Assembly: GCA_902468695.1 (NCBI GenBank)
Contig: CABQZS010000195.1
Coordinates: 1-14,006 of the forward strand
Source of the DNA: an uncultured Collinsella sp.
Lineage (GTDB): Bacteria; Actinomycetota; Coriobacteriia; Coriobacteriales; Coriobacteriaceae
Direction of reading: 5' to 3'
Length of the DNA: 14,006 bases
Below, piece by piece: positions 1 through 6,516 of this stretch. The position numbers and the translations under genes are program-made. The notes beneath the pieces were generated by a model. It was not told where the DNA came from, did no database searches, and saw nothing but the letters and a program-made list of their open reading frames with translations. Every line of letters starts with the position of its first letter. Positions within the stretch are counted from its first letter, which is position 1.

Positions 1-1
1 G

Positions 2-451
2 CTTGCCGGTGTGTTTGAGGCACTGGCCGGCGCGGGTGTCGCGGCAGATGCCAAGGCGACCGAGTACGGCTCCATGCTCTACGCCAAGAAGCCGGGCGAC
101 GGTTCTGCCCGCGAGCAGGCCGCGAGCTGCCAGCGCGTGATCGGCGGTCTGGCCAACATCGTCCACGAGTACGCCACCAAGCGCTATCGCTCCAACGTAA
201 TGAACTGGGGCATGGTGCCCTTCCAGATGGAGGCCGAGCCCAACTTTGAGGTGGGCGACTACGTCTTTGTGCCGGGTATCCGCGCCGCGCTCGATGGCGA
301 TCTGAAGAACATCGCTGCCTACGTGGTGCGTGCCGACGGTGCGGTCGAGCAGATTGAGCTCTACATTGCCGATATGACGGCTGAGGAGCGCGCCATCGTC
401 AAGGCCGGCTGCCTGATCAACTACAACAAGTTCAAGGCCGCTGCCGAGTAA
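2..451 (+). CDS. Aconitase-family hydratase, C-terminal part (gene starts before the window)
   Basis: The reading frame is open from base 2 to the TAA at 449-451, so this is the 3' end (149 codons) of a longer gene. The product looks like the C-terminal swivel domain of an aconitase-superfamily (de)hydratase. Seen directly: a YRSNVMNWGMVPF block near residue 62, a VPGIRAALDG block, and the ending EERAIVKAGCLINYN. That ending is typical of YbhJ-like or clostridial 'hydratase, aconitase family' proteins rather than of TCA-cycle AcnA/AcnB. Known for the superfamily: a [4Fe-4S] cluster dehydrates and rehydrates a hydroxy-tricarboxylic acid. The cluster cysteines would lie upstream of this window and cannot be checked, so the substrate is unknown. 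A GTG at base 11 is in frame but sits inside conserved domain sequence and is not taken as a start. Confidence 0.75.
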   Translation, partial: LAGVFEALAGAGVAADAKATEYGSMLYAKKPGDGSAREQAASCQRVIGGLANIVHEYATKRYRSNVMNWGMVPFQMEAEPNFEVGDYVFVPGIRAALDGDLKNIAAYVVRADGAVEQIELYIADMTAEERAIVKAGCLINYNKFKAAAE

Positions 452-467
452 CGCACTTAATTGTCCG

Positions 468-537
468 CCCGGGGCCACCCTTTCCCGCCCGCTCACGCGC
501 TTCGCGAGGGTCGCGTTCGGCAAAGGGTGGCCCCGGG
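468..537. repeat. GC-rich palindrome with perfect 16-bp arms after the hydratase gene
   Basis: Arms 468-483 and 522-537 are perfect reverse complements (CCCGGGGCCACCCTTT / AAAGGGTGGCCCCGGG). The 38-nt centre can form a further small stem, CGCG-CTT-CGCG, at 496-506. The element begins 17 bases after the hydratase stop codon. There is no T-tract on either side, so it is not a classic intrinsic terminator. It could still stop or stabilise the upstream transcript, or be a dispersed palindromic repeat. Confidence 0.7.
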
Positions 538-545
538 CTACATTT

Positions 546-608
546 CTGCGTTCTCGTTGGGTCTTGAGGGACGCTAAAAAATGACTGGGACCACCACAAA
601 GGTGCCTG
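546..608. repeat. Dispersed two-block intergenic repeat, copy 1
   Basis: Two blocks recur in the same order and orientation about 1.1 kb away. Block A is CTGCGTTCTCGTTGGGTCT at 546-564, identical to 1633-1651. Block B at 588-608 starts GGACCACCACAAAGG and is identical over 21 nt to 1715-1735. The spacer between blocks is 23 nt here and 63 nt in copy 2. In this copy the right half of the block B palindrome is missing; instead GGACC (588-592) can pair with GGTCC at 616-620, directly abutting the stop codon of the minus-strand gene. On the minus strand a run of six T follows (575-580), so it may help end that transcript. Confidence 0.6.
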
Positions 609-620
609 CCCGGCGGGTCC

Positions 621-1268
621 TTATTTCGATGGGGTCCAGGTTATTTCATCGTCAAATAGCCAAGTGCGTGCCGAGCCACTGTTGCGCGCTGTTTGCGGAT
701 CGGGCTCGCAGGTTTGTTCGTAGGCATCCTCGGTACACCGATCCATAAAATCGACGACTGCCGTCTGGTCGCCCTCCATGACGTAGATTACGTCGCCATC
801 CGAGATATAGACCCCCGGTCCTTCATTGTCCACGCAGCCGGGGTCGTATGAGACGTTGCACAATTTGCTCCCGTTTGCCGCATCGAGCTCAAGGGTCGAA
901 TAATACCCGCCAACCATTTGGCCATTCTTGGCTCGATATGTTGCGGCACCGTACCACCGCTTAAACGTCTTGCCTTTGAGTAAACTGGTTGCCTTGCCGA
1001 TAAGCTGCTCATCTTTGGTGTAGCGCCTGGCCCCAAGTTCGATACGGGGATAGTTGCTGACCCCAAGCGCTGCGGGCGTACCGTCAAAATCGACGGTGAT
1101 CGAATCGGGTTTGACGATATCGGTGAGGACCTCGATGGGATAGCTTACGGTCTCAACCGCCGCCTGCGTCGCAGAGGCGGGGAGAAATGCGAGATAGATA
1201 ATTCCTACGCCGACTGCGGTAATCGCAAACGCTAAGACGAGCAGGCCGATATAGGTGGAGCGTTTCAC
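621..1268 (-). CDS. Membrane-anchored hypothetical protein
   Basis: Unrecognised protein of 215 residues from the chosen GTG start at 1268. That start has a GAGGT Shine-Dalgarno site at 1276-1280 with 7-nt spacing. An ATG nine codons upstream (1295) lacks such a site. Residues 2-3 are K-R, followed by one hydrophobic helix (about residues 5-28), then a soluble region without other helices. This fits a signal-anchor or uncleaved signal peptide with the rest outside the membrane. The exported part has four cysteines (in LCNVSYDPGCVD and RCTEDAYEQTCEPD), which could form disulfides. No lipobox is seen. It is a monocistronic minus-strand gene flanked by repeats. I cannot assign a function. Confidence 0.7.
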   Translation of the reverse strand: MKRSTYIGLLVLAFAITAVGVGIIYLAFLPASATQAAVETVSYPIEVLTDIVKPDSITVDFDGTPAALGVSNYPRIELGARRYTKDEQLIGKATSLLKGKTFKRWYGAATYRAKNGQMVGGYYSTLELDAANGSKLCNVSYDPGCVDNEGPGVYISDGDVIYVMEGDQTAVVDFMDRCTEDAYEQTCEPDPQTARNSGSARTWLFDDEITWTPSK

Positions 1269-1470
1269 GGCGGGTACCTCGCAAACAGTATGCATTCATT
1301 AAGATAAGTGATACCAGCTTACGACAATATTCAAAAGAAAGCGATCGATCGAAATGACGGGGTGAAAAGGCCCTATTGGGCTTCGATTTGACCTATAATA
1401 GGAATATTTGCCCCACTCATTCTGGGCGTGAGGTCAATAATTGAGTCCACGAGTTTTGAGCGATACTCTT

Positions 1471-1515
1471 CTCACTAAACTCACTATTTTCACTATAAGC
1501 ACTATAAATACGATA
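1471..1515. repeat. Tandem 9-bp direct repeat, consensus NNCACTATA
   Basis: CACTA occurs at 1473, 1482, 1491 and 1500, exactly 9 bp apart. The units are CTCACTAAA, CTCACTATT, TTCACTATA and AGCACTATA, followed by a decayed fifth, AATACGATA. If the TTG-start frame at 1441 were translated, the array would encode LTK-LTI-FTI-STI-NTI. The array lies about 75 bp downstream of a TATAAT hexamer. Phased 9-bp units might be protein-binding sites or a slippage-born repeat. Confidence 0.6.
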
Positions 1516-1632
1516 GGGAGGACGACGAGAACAATGTGGCGTGCGATAGCTAAGCCGTTTAAGCCGGACTCTGACCTTGAATCTCTGCCTCTATCTGTGC
1601 GAACGGGCTATTGTCGGTTCTCGATTCCATCA

Positions 1633-1751
1633 CTGCGTTCTCGTTGGGTCTGGGGATCGCCAAACGTAGACTGGGCTTGATACCGCCTCTTTTTATTGGG
1701 GCTGATTCTTCTCTGGACCACCACAAAGGTGCCTGTCCCCTTTGTGGTGGT
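1633..1751. repeat. Dispersed two-block intergenic repeat, copy 2, with complete hairpin
   Basis: Block A (1633-1651) and block B (1715-1735) match copy 1 at 546-608. Here block B is completed into a hairpin: 13-bp arms ACCACCACAAAGG (1717-1729) and CCTTTGTGGTGGT (1739-1751) with a 9-nt loop. The right arm ends one base before the TTGCAT hexamer proposed as the clpB -35. The architecture resembles REP-type palindromes mobilised by Y1 transposases (RAYTs). No transposase is present in the window, so that link is inference. Confidence 0.6.
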
Positions 1752-1779
1752 TTGCATGTCATGAGAGCACTCATAAAAT
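1752..1779 (+). promoter_or_regulatory. Candidate clpB promoter with operator-like dyad in the spacer
   Basis: TTGCAT (1752-1757), a 16-nt spacer and TAAAAT (1774-1779) form a reasonable sigma-70-type promoter 112 bp before the clpB start. The spacer holds an inverted repeat, ATGAG-AGCA-CTCAT (1761-1774), where a repressor could block polymerase. It is not a match to the full HspR HAIR box (CTTGAGT-N7-ACTCAAG) or to a full CIRCE element, although AGCACTC equals part of a CIRCE half-site. Confidence 0.35.
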
Positions 1780-1852
1780 CTTATATATAGAGACTTAGAT
1801 TTGTGTATAAGATCGCACAAAGCTGGCAACAATACTTCTCGAACAACGTGAA

Positions 1853-1870
1853 GCCGCCCCGTAGGGCGGC
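1853..1870 (+). promoter_or_regulatory. Hairpin in the clpB leader
   Basis: GCCGCCC (1853-1859), loop CGTA and GGGCGGC (1864-1870) form a perfect 7-bp GC stem about 10 nt before the Shine-Dalgarno site (GAGAGGTGA, 1880-1888). It overlaps by one base an imperfect dyad CTTCTCG-N5-CGTGAAG (1835-1853, 6 of 7 positions). It could affect leader stability or translation of the heat-shock mRNA; no T-run follows. Confidence 0.4.
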
Positions 1871-1891
1871 CGCCCCAAGAGAGGTGATTCC

Positions 1892-4519
1892 ATGAGAATC
1901 GATAAGCTAGCTATGACGTCGCGCGAGGCGCTGCAGACCGCCATGAGCACGGCTGCCGATGCACAGGCTGGCGCGGTGGAGCCGATTCACCTGCTGTCTG
2001 CCCTGCTCGGTGCCGGCGAGCGCAATATCTCCGTGATTATCGAGCGCATCGGTGCCGACCCGGCTCAGCTCGCACGCTCCACGCAAAATGCCATCGACCG
2101 CGCGCCCAAGGTTTCGGGCGAGGGCCAGCAGATGGGCCTGTCCAACGAGCTCGTCCGCGTCATCGAAAAGGCCGAGAAGAAGGCCACCAAGATGGGCGAC
2201 AGCTTTGTGGTGACCGAGCATCTGCTGATGGCACTTGCCGAGGACAAGGGCGAGGCCGGCCGCGTTCTGCGCGACGCAGGCGTCACCAAGGAGCGCATCG
2301 AGCAAGTCTACGAGGAGCTGCGCGGCGATGACCGCGTGACGTCTGCCGAGGACAAGACGCAGTTTGAGGCGCTGGAGCAGTACGGTCGCAACATCTGCGA
2401 CCTCGCCCGCGCCGGCAAGCTCGACCCGGTCATCGGCCGTACCGACGAGATCCGTCGTACCATCCAGGTCCTGTCCCGCCGCACCAAGAACAACCCCGTG
2501 CTCATTGGCGAGCCGGGCGTCGGCAAGACGGCCATCGTCGAGGGCATCGCCCAGCGTATCGTGGCCGGCGACGTGCCGAGCACGCTGCGCGACCGCGACC
2601 TCATCGAGCTCGACATGAGCGCGCTGGTCGCCGGTGCCAAGTATCGTGGCGAGTTCGAGGACCGCTTGAAGGCTGTACTCAAGGAAGTCCAAAAGTCCGA
2701 AGGCAAGGTCATCCTGTTCATCGATGAGCTCCACACCATCGTGGGCGCGGGTGCCACCGAGGGCTCCATGGACGCCGGTAATATCCTCAAGCCGGCGCTC
2801 GCCCGTGGCGACCTGCATGCGATCGGCGCGACCACACTCGACGAGTACCGCAAGTACATCGAGAAGGACGCGGCGCTCGCCCGTCGTTTCCAGACCGTTA
2901 TGGTGAGCGAGCCTACCGTCGAGGACACCATCTCGATCCTGCGTGGCCTCAAGGAGAAGTACGAGATCTTCCACGGTGTGCACATCACCGATAGCGCGCT
3001 CGTGGCCGCCGCTGACCTCTCCGATCGCTATATCGCCGACCGCTTTCTGCCCGACAAGGCCATCGACCTGGTCGATGAGGCCGCAAGCCGCCTGCGCATG
3101 GAACTCGACAGCATGCCGGTCGAGATCGACGCCACCACGCGTCAGCTCACCCAGCTGCAGATCGAGGAGCAGGCGCTCATGAAGGAGACCGACGACGCCT
3201 CCAAGGAGCGTCTGGAGGCCCTGCGCCAAGAGATCGCCGAGGTCCAAGAAAAGCTCAACGTGCAAAAGGCCGGCTGGCTCAACCAGAAGAACGCCATCGA
3301 CCACGTGCAGGAGCTTAAGGGTCAGCTCGACGAGGCCAGAAGCGAAGAGGAGCGCGCGACGCGCAACGGCGACCTGGGCCGTGCGTCCGAGCTGCGCTAC
3401 TCCGTGATTCCGGGTCTGCAGCAGCAGATTCAGGATTCCGAGGCTGCGCTCGAGGCACAAAAGCAGAAGGACGGCGAGGGTCTCAACGAGCAGGTGACCT
3501 CCGATGAGATCGCCGAGGTCGTGAGTGCCTGGACCGGCGTGCCCGTGTCCAAGATGATGCAGGGCGAGCTCGACAAGCTGAAGGGCCTGGAGGGTGAGCT
3601 GCATAAGCGCGTCATCGGCCAGGACGAGGCCGTCTCCGCCGTCGCCGCGGCTGTGCGCCGCAGCCGTGCGGGCCTCTCCGATCCGGACAAGCCCATCGGC
3701 AGCTTCTTCTTCCTGGGCCCCACCGGCGTGGGCAAGACCGAGCTCGCCAAGGCACTTGCCGAGTGCCTGTTCGACGACGAGCGCGCGCTCGTGCGTATCG
3801 ACATGTCCGAGTACATGGAGAAGTTCAGCGTCCAGCGTCTGATCGGTGCGCCCCCGGGATACGTGGGTTACGACGAGGGCGGCCAGCTCACTGAGGCCGT
3901 GCGCCGTCGTCCGTACTCCGTGATCTTGCTCGACGAGATGGAGAAGGCCCATCCAGATGTCTTCAACGTGCTGCTGCAGGTGCTCGACGACGGCCGTCTG
4001 ACCGATGGCCAGGGTCGCCAGGTGTCCTTCAAGAACACGATTATCATCATGACGTCCAACGTGGGCTCCAAGGCCATCGCCGATCTGTCCGGTAAGGACG
4101 AGGAGGAGATGCGCCATCAGGTCGACGCCGCCATGGCTCAGACCTTCCGCCCCGAGTTCCTCAACCGTATCGACGATATCGTGGTGTTCCATCCGCTCGG
4201 CATGGCGCAGATCGAGAAGATCGTCGACATCCAGCTTGCCGACGTTCGCGCACGCCTGGCCAAGGAGCGCATGACGCTTGCCATCACCCCGGCGGCCAAG
4301 CAGATGCTCGCCGTGGGTGGCCTGGACCCCGTGTTCGGTGCTCGTCCGCTCAAGCGCCTGGTCCAGCGCGAGGTCGTGGACGCCATCGCCGCCGCCATCA
4401 TCGACGGCACGGTGCGCGAGGGCGATCAGGTGACGGTCGATGCCGGCAAGGACGGCGGCTTTACCGTCGTGTGCGACAACACGCCGGCGGCCACCTACGA
4501 GGTTCCCGACGCCGAGTAG
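1892..4519 (+). CDS. clpB: ATP-dependent protein disaggregase ClpB (Hsp100)
   Basis: Full-length ClpB of 875 residues, close to the usual 850-870. The order is an N-terminal Clp repeat domain (about 1-145), AAA+ domain 1 with Walker A GEPGVGKT (206-213) and Walker B ILFIDELH (Asp278/Glu279), a coiled-coil middle domain (about 410-530) with the ClpB hallmark GDLGRASELRYS near 493, and AAA+ domain 2 with Walker A GPTGVGKT (609-616) and Walker B VILLDEMEKAHPD (Asp681/Glu682). A C-terminal D2-small domain follows. The middle domain separates ClpB from ClpA and ClpX. Known role: with DnaK/DnaJ/GrpE it threads proteins out of aggregates in the cytoplasm. The ATG at 1892 has a good Shine-Dalgarno site (AGAGGTGA). 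The gene is monocistronic, with its own promoter region and terminator. Confidence 0.97.
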   Translation: MRIDKLAMTSREALQTAMSTAADAQAGAVEPIHLLSALLGAGERNISVIIERIGADPAQLARSTQNAIDRAPKVSGEGQQMGLSNELVRVIEKAEKKATKMGDSFVVTEHLLMALAEDKGEAGRVLRDAGVTKERIEQVYEELRGDDRVTSAEDKTQFEALEQYGRNICDLARAGKLDPVIGRTDEIRRTIQVLSRRTKNNPVLIGEPGVGKTAIVEGIAQRIVAGDVPSTLRDRDLIELDMSALVAGAKYRGEFEDRLKAVLKEVQKSEGKVILFIDELHTIVGAGATEGSMDAGNILKPALARGDLHAIGATTLDEYRKYIEKDAALARRFQTVMVSEPTVEDTISILRGLKEKYEIFHGVHITDSALVAAADLSDRYIADRFLPDKAIDLVDEAASRLRMELDSMPVEIDATTRQLTQLQIEEQALMKETDDASKERLEALRQEIAEVQEKLNVQKAGWLNQKNAIDHVQELKGQLDEARSEEERATRNGDLGRASELRYSVIPGLQQQIQDSEAALEAQKQKDGEGLNEQVTSDEIAEVVSAWTGVPVSKMMQGELDKLKGLEGELHKRVIGQDEAVSAVAAAVRRSRAGLSDPDKPIGSFFFLGPTGVGKTELAKALAECLFDDERALVRIDMSEYMEKFSVQRLIGAPPGYVGYDEGGQLTEAVRRRPYSVILLDEMEKAHPDVFNVLLQVLDDGRLTDGQGRQVSFKNTIIIMTSNVGSKAIADLSGKDEEEMRHQVDAAMAQTFRPEFLNRIDDIVVFHPLGMAQIEKIVDIQLADVRARLAKERMTLAITPAAKQMLAVGGLDPVFGARPLKRLVQREVVDAIAAAIIDGTVREGDQVTVDAGKDGGFTVVCDNTPAATYEVPDAE

Positions 4520-4563
4520 ATTTTGGGACATGCCTTAAAATCTACCAGCCGTCTCTAAACGCC

Positions 4564-4600
4564 AAGGGCGGCGGATCCAATTGGGTCCGCCGCCCTTTTT
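4564..4600 (+). terminator. Intrinsic terminator of clpB
   Basis: The stem AAGGGCGGCGGATCC (4564-4578) pairs with GGGTCCGCCGCCCTT (4583-4597) over 15 bp, with one T-G wobble and an AATT loop. The T-run is 4596-4600. It lies 45 bp after the clpB stop codon. This is the clearest rho-independent terminator on the plus strand of the window. Confidence 0.9.
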
Positions 4601-4650
4601 CGTGCGACAATCGATGATATTGAACGGATGCGATGCGAGGAGCTATGCAG

Positions 4651-4824
4651 ATGAAAGACGAGATCAAGACAAGCGCGCCGGCGCTCAAGCCCACGTCCAA
4701 ACCGGCGTCCAAGCCGCGCGACCCCTATATCCGTGCCGAGAACGAGGACGACGACGGCTACGATCCCTACAGTGATCGCCGCCCCGAGCGCGAGCCAATG
4801 TTCGAAGCCGATCCCTGGCGCTGA
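4651..4824 (+). CDS. Small acidic, probably disordered hypothetical protein
   Basis: 57 residues, beginning MKDEIKTSAPALKP. Three in-frame ATGs exist (4633, 4645, 4651). Only 4651 is correctly spaced (8 nt) from the GAGGAG Shine-Dalgarno site at 4637-4642. The first half is Lys/Pro/Ser-rich; the second is an acidic, Tyr- and Arg-containing tail (EDDDGYDPYSDRR) ending FEADPWR. There is no membrane segment, cysteine or known fold, and the composition suggests intrinsic disorder. It follows the clpB terminator and so probably has its own promoter. I do not recognise a family. The strong ribosome-binding site is the main reason to call it real. Confidence 0.55.
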   Translation: MKDEIKTSAPALKPTSKPASKPRDPYIRAENEDDDGYDPYSDRRPEREPMFEADPWR

Positions 4825-4849
4825 GTGCCACCCAAAAGGCCACCAATTA

Positions 4850-4916
4850 AGTTGCGGTGAAATAGGGACTGTTTTGCAGTTTGACCAGCAAAAACAGTCC
4901 CTATTTCACCGCAACT
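4850..4916. repeat. Perfect 26-bp inverted repeat with 15-nt loop
   Basis: The arms 4850-4875 and 4891-4916 are exact reverse complements; the left arm reads AGTTGCGGTGAAATAGGGAC and ends in TGTTTT. The loop is 15 nt, and two further G-C pairs can form at its base if one A bulges. It starts 25 bp after the small gene's stop. A TTTTT at 4927-4931 lies 10 nt beyond the right arm, so termination is possible but poorly placed. Like the 1633-1751 element, it looks like a dispersed intergenic palindrome. Confidence 0.75.
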
Positions 4917-5050
4917 GCGTTAGGGATTTTTCTACAGGGGGAGGGTAGTCAAAAAAGCCCCGTCCCAAATTGACTGCTCGGGGAGTCGCATTCGAGCTCG
5001 GTTGTCCTCTTAGCCACTCGATATCCTTCGGAGCAATAACAGTGAAAAAA

Positions 5051-5140
5051 CTTGCTTAAGTGTTAATCAAGCTACACACAATCTTGCTCTCTAATTAATC
5101 AAGAATCAGTATAATTTTGATTAGCTAGAGAGCAAGATTG
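5051..5140 (+). promoter_or_regulatory. Three-copy CTTGCT-N6-YTAATCAA operator-like array and -10 box
   Basis: Site 1 (5051-5071) and site 2 (5083-5103) are direct copies of CTTGCT-N6-TTAATCAAG, 32 bp apart. Site 3 is inverted (5117-5136), reading CTTGCT-N6-CTAATCAA on the minus strand. Sites 2 and 3 with flanks make a 24-bp inverted repeat (5079-5102 / 5117-5140, 22 of 24 pairs). Its 14-nt centre carries TATAAT (5110-5115). A good -35 is not obvious (TTGCTC at 5084 would need a 20-nt spacer). The right arm runs into the Shine-Dalgarno site (GGAG, 5140-5143) of the AAA gene, so the transcript start would also fold into or begin within this palindrome. Confidence 0.6.
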
Positions 5141-5147
5141 GAGAATC

Positions 5148-6500
5148 ATGGCATTCAACGACTTGATCGCCCAGAAAATAAAGGACTTTGAACAGCAGGG
5201 AGTTCCGCAGGTCTTTGAGCGAGACCTTGATCTGGGAAACCCACAGGAGCCAAAGCGCGACAACATCGTAAATGTGGTTGTGGGGGCCCGCCGTTGTGGA
5301 AAGACGTATCGCCTGTATCAGGAGATGCAGCGGCTTCAGGGCCGGGGCGTCGAGCTTGACCGGATGCTTTACTTTAATTTTGAGGACGAGCGCTTGCGCC
5401 CGTATGAGTCATCGCTGCTGGCGGACGTGCTCGACACGTTCTATGTGCTGTATCCTGCTGCTCGAACCGAGGGCGCTTACATTTTCTTTGACGAGATCCA
5501 GGAAATTCCCGAATGGGGTGCGTTTCTGCGGCGTGTAGTCGATACGGAGAAAGCGACCGTCTATGTGACGGGATCTTCTTCTAAGATGCTGTCCTCAGAG
5601 CTTGAGAGCGAGTTCAGGGGTCGTTCTCTTATACGGGAGCTTTTTCCGTTGAGTTTTTCGGAATACGTTCGATATAAGACGGGGAGCGTTTTCGAGCCAG
5701 ATGCGACCTTTTCCCCAAGCGATGCAGCGCTGCTTCGACATCATCTGATCGGATATCTTGAACGAGGGGGATTCATCGCGACGCTTGAGCAGACGCCCGC
5801 AGACGCGATTCAGCTGCTACAGGAATATGCTTCGCGAACGGTCGCTATGGACGTCGTTGAGCGTTACGACGTCAAGAACCCTCGCCTGGCATCGCTGTTC
5901 CTAACGCGGTGTATGGCATCTTCGGGACGAGAGCTGTCGGTGAACAAAGTGTACAACGAGTTCAAGAGCAGGCAGATACCCGTCAGTCGTAATTCGCTCA
6001 GCGACTTACTTGAGTATTATGAGGATGCCTACCTGCTGTTCTCCGTGCCGGAGTTCACGCGTTCACTGGCAAATAACATGCGGTCTGCGTCTAAGGTCTA
6101 CGCTGTCGATCCTGCGATGTTTGGAGCATTCTCTCCCGCATCGGCATTGGACCAGGGTCAGAGGCTCGAGACCGCAGTGTTCAACGCGCTAAGAAGAAGG
6201 ACTCCCGCGGTGAGGGTCGGATCGGTCTGCCGCCTGCTGATCAAAGAGAAGAGCAAAAGACATGAGGTGGACTTTGTGGCTGGGGACGCACTTCTCATGC
6301 GGGCTTATAGCCTGATTCAGGTGAGTGTGGATATGGCAAGTGAGAAAACGCGCGAGCGCGAAATTGCCGCGCTTGATGCCTCGATGGCCCAGTTCGATCT
6401 TGGCGAGTCGGCAATCGTTACCATGGATGAGCAGGCCGATATTCCATGCGAGCACGGTGCGGTACACGTTGTGCCCGCATGGAAGTGGCTCCTTGCCTAA
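5148..6500 (+). CDS. AAA_14/DUF4143-type ATP-binding protein
   Basis: 450 residues. The N-terminal ATPase domain has Walker A GARRCGKT (46-53), FNFEDER (77-83), Walker B YIFFDEIQ (111-118, Asp115/Glu116), a sensor-like TGSSS (141-145) and the family's ELFPLSFSEY signature (164-173). The C-terminal DUF4143 half holds a nuclease-fold-like EVDFV (Glu373, Asp375) followed by LIQVS (389-393). In active PD-(D/E)xK enzymes the latter position is usually ExK, so Gln391/Ser393 suggest a non-catalytic fold. Known of the family: widespread stand-alone ATPases, often in accessory DNA, with role unresolved. The ATG at 5148 follows GGAG with 4-nt spacing. Codon use is less G/C-biased than in clpB, hinting at transfer. 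The upstream three-site array suggests tight or self-regulated expression. Confidence 0.88.
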   Translation: MAFNDLIAQKIKDFEQQGVPQVFERDLDLGNPQEPKRDNIVNVVVGARRCGKTYRLYQEMQRLQGRGVELDRMLYFNFEDERLRPYESSLLADVLDTFYVLYPAARTEGAYIFFDEIQEIPEWGAFLRRVVDTEKATVYVTGSSSKMLSSELESEFRGRSLIRELFPLSFSEYVRYKTGSVFEPDATFSPSDAALLRHHLIGYLERGGFIATLEQTPADAIQLLQEYASRTVAMDVVERYDVKNPRLASLFLTRCMASSGRELSVNKVYNEFKSRQIPVSRNSLSDLLEYYEDAYLLFSVPEFTRSLANNMRSASKVYAVDPAMFGAFSPASALDQGQRLETAVFNALRRRTPAVRVGSVCRLLIKEKSKRHEVDFVAGDALLMRAYSLIQVSVDMASEKTREREIAALDASMAQFDLGESAIVTMDEQADIPCEHGAVHVVPAWKWLLA

Positions 6501-6516
6501 TCATCTACGGATCTGT

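Larger units (their letters stand above)
1269..1891. other. Gene-poor region between the minus-strand membrane protein and clpB
   Basis: About 620 bp with no gene I can support. It holds a TATAAT hexamer (1394-1399) inside the 11-bp palindrome CCTAT-A-ATAGG (1392-1402), a 9-bp tandem array (1471-1515), the second dispersed-repeat copy (1633-1751), the likely clpB promoter (1752-1779) and a leader hairpin (1853-1870). A 79-codon TTG-start frame at 1441-1680 has a possible Shine-Dalgarno site (GAGGT, 1430-1434). However, it reads through both the tandem array and repeat block A and has no recognisable domain, so I do not call it a gene. Confidence 0.5.
4825..5147. other. Intergenic region between the small acidic protein and the AAA ATPase
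   Basis: 323 bp without a gene. It contains the 26-bp inverted repeat (4850-4916) and a weaker minus-strand terminator-like element: CCCCG at 4958-4962 pairs with CGGGG at 4979-4983, with A6 at 4951-4956 reading as a T-run on the minus strand. The operator-like three-site array (5051-5140) follows. The second half is visibly AT-rich compared with the flanking clpB region. Confidence 0.5.

Noticed and set aside
1441..1680. 79-codon TTG-start frame with possible GAGGT ribosome-binding site
   Set aside because: It runs through a tandem repeat and a dispersed repeat block, has no recognisable fold and a rare start codon. Kept only as a finding about the repeat.
1608..1832. Minus-strand frame reading TKGTGTFVVVQRR
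   Set aside because: The peptide is simply the translation of the dispersed hairpin repeat, so not a gene.
1907..4531. Uninterrupted 874-codon open frame antisense to clpB
   Set aside because: It mirrors clpB almost end to end, and its translation is low-complexity Leu/Gly/His/Asp-rich with no domain. This is expected from G/C-biased codons. clpB itself has full motif support.
4951..4983. Minus-strand terminator with CCCCG/CGGGG stem and T6
   Set aside because: Only a 5-bp stem with a 16-nt loop, and no minus-strand gene lies upstream of it. Mentioned only within the intergenic description.
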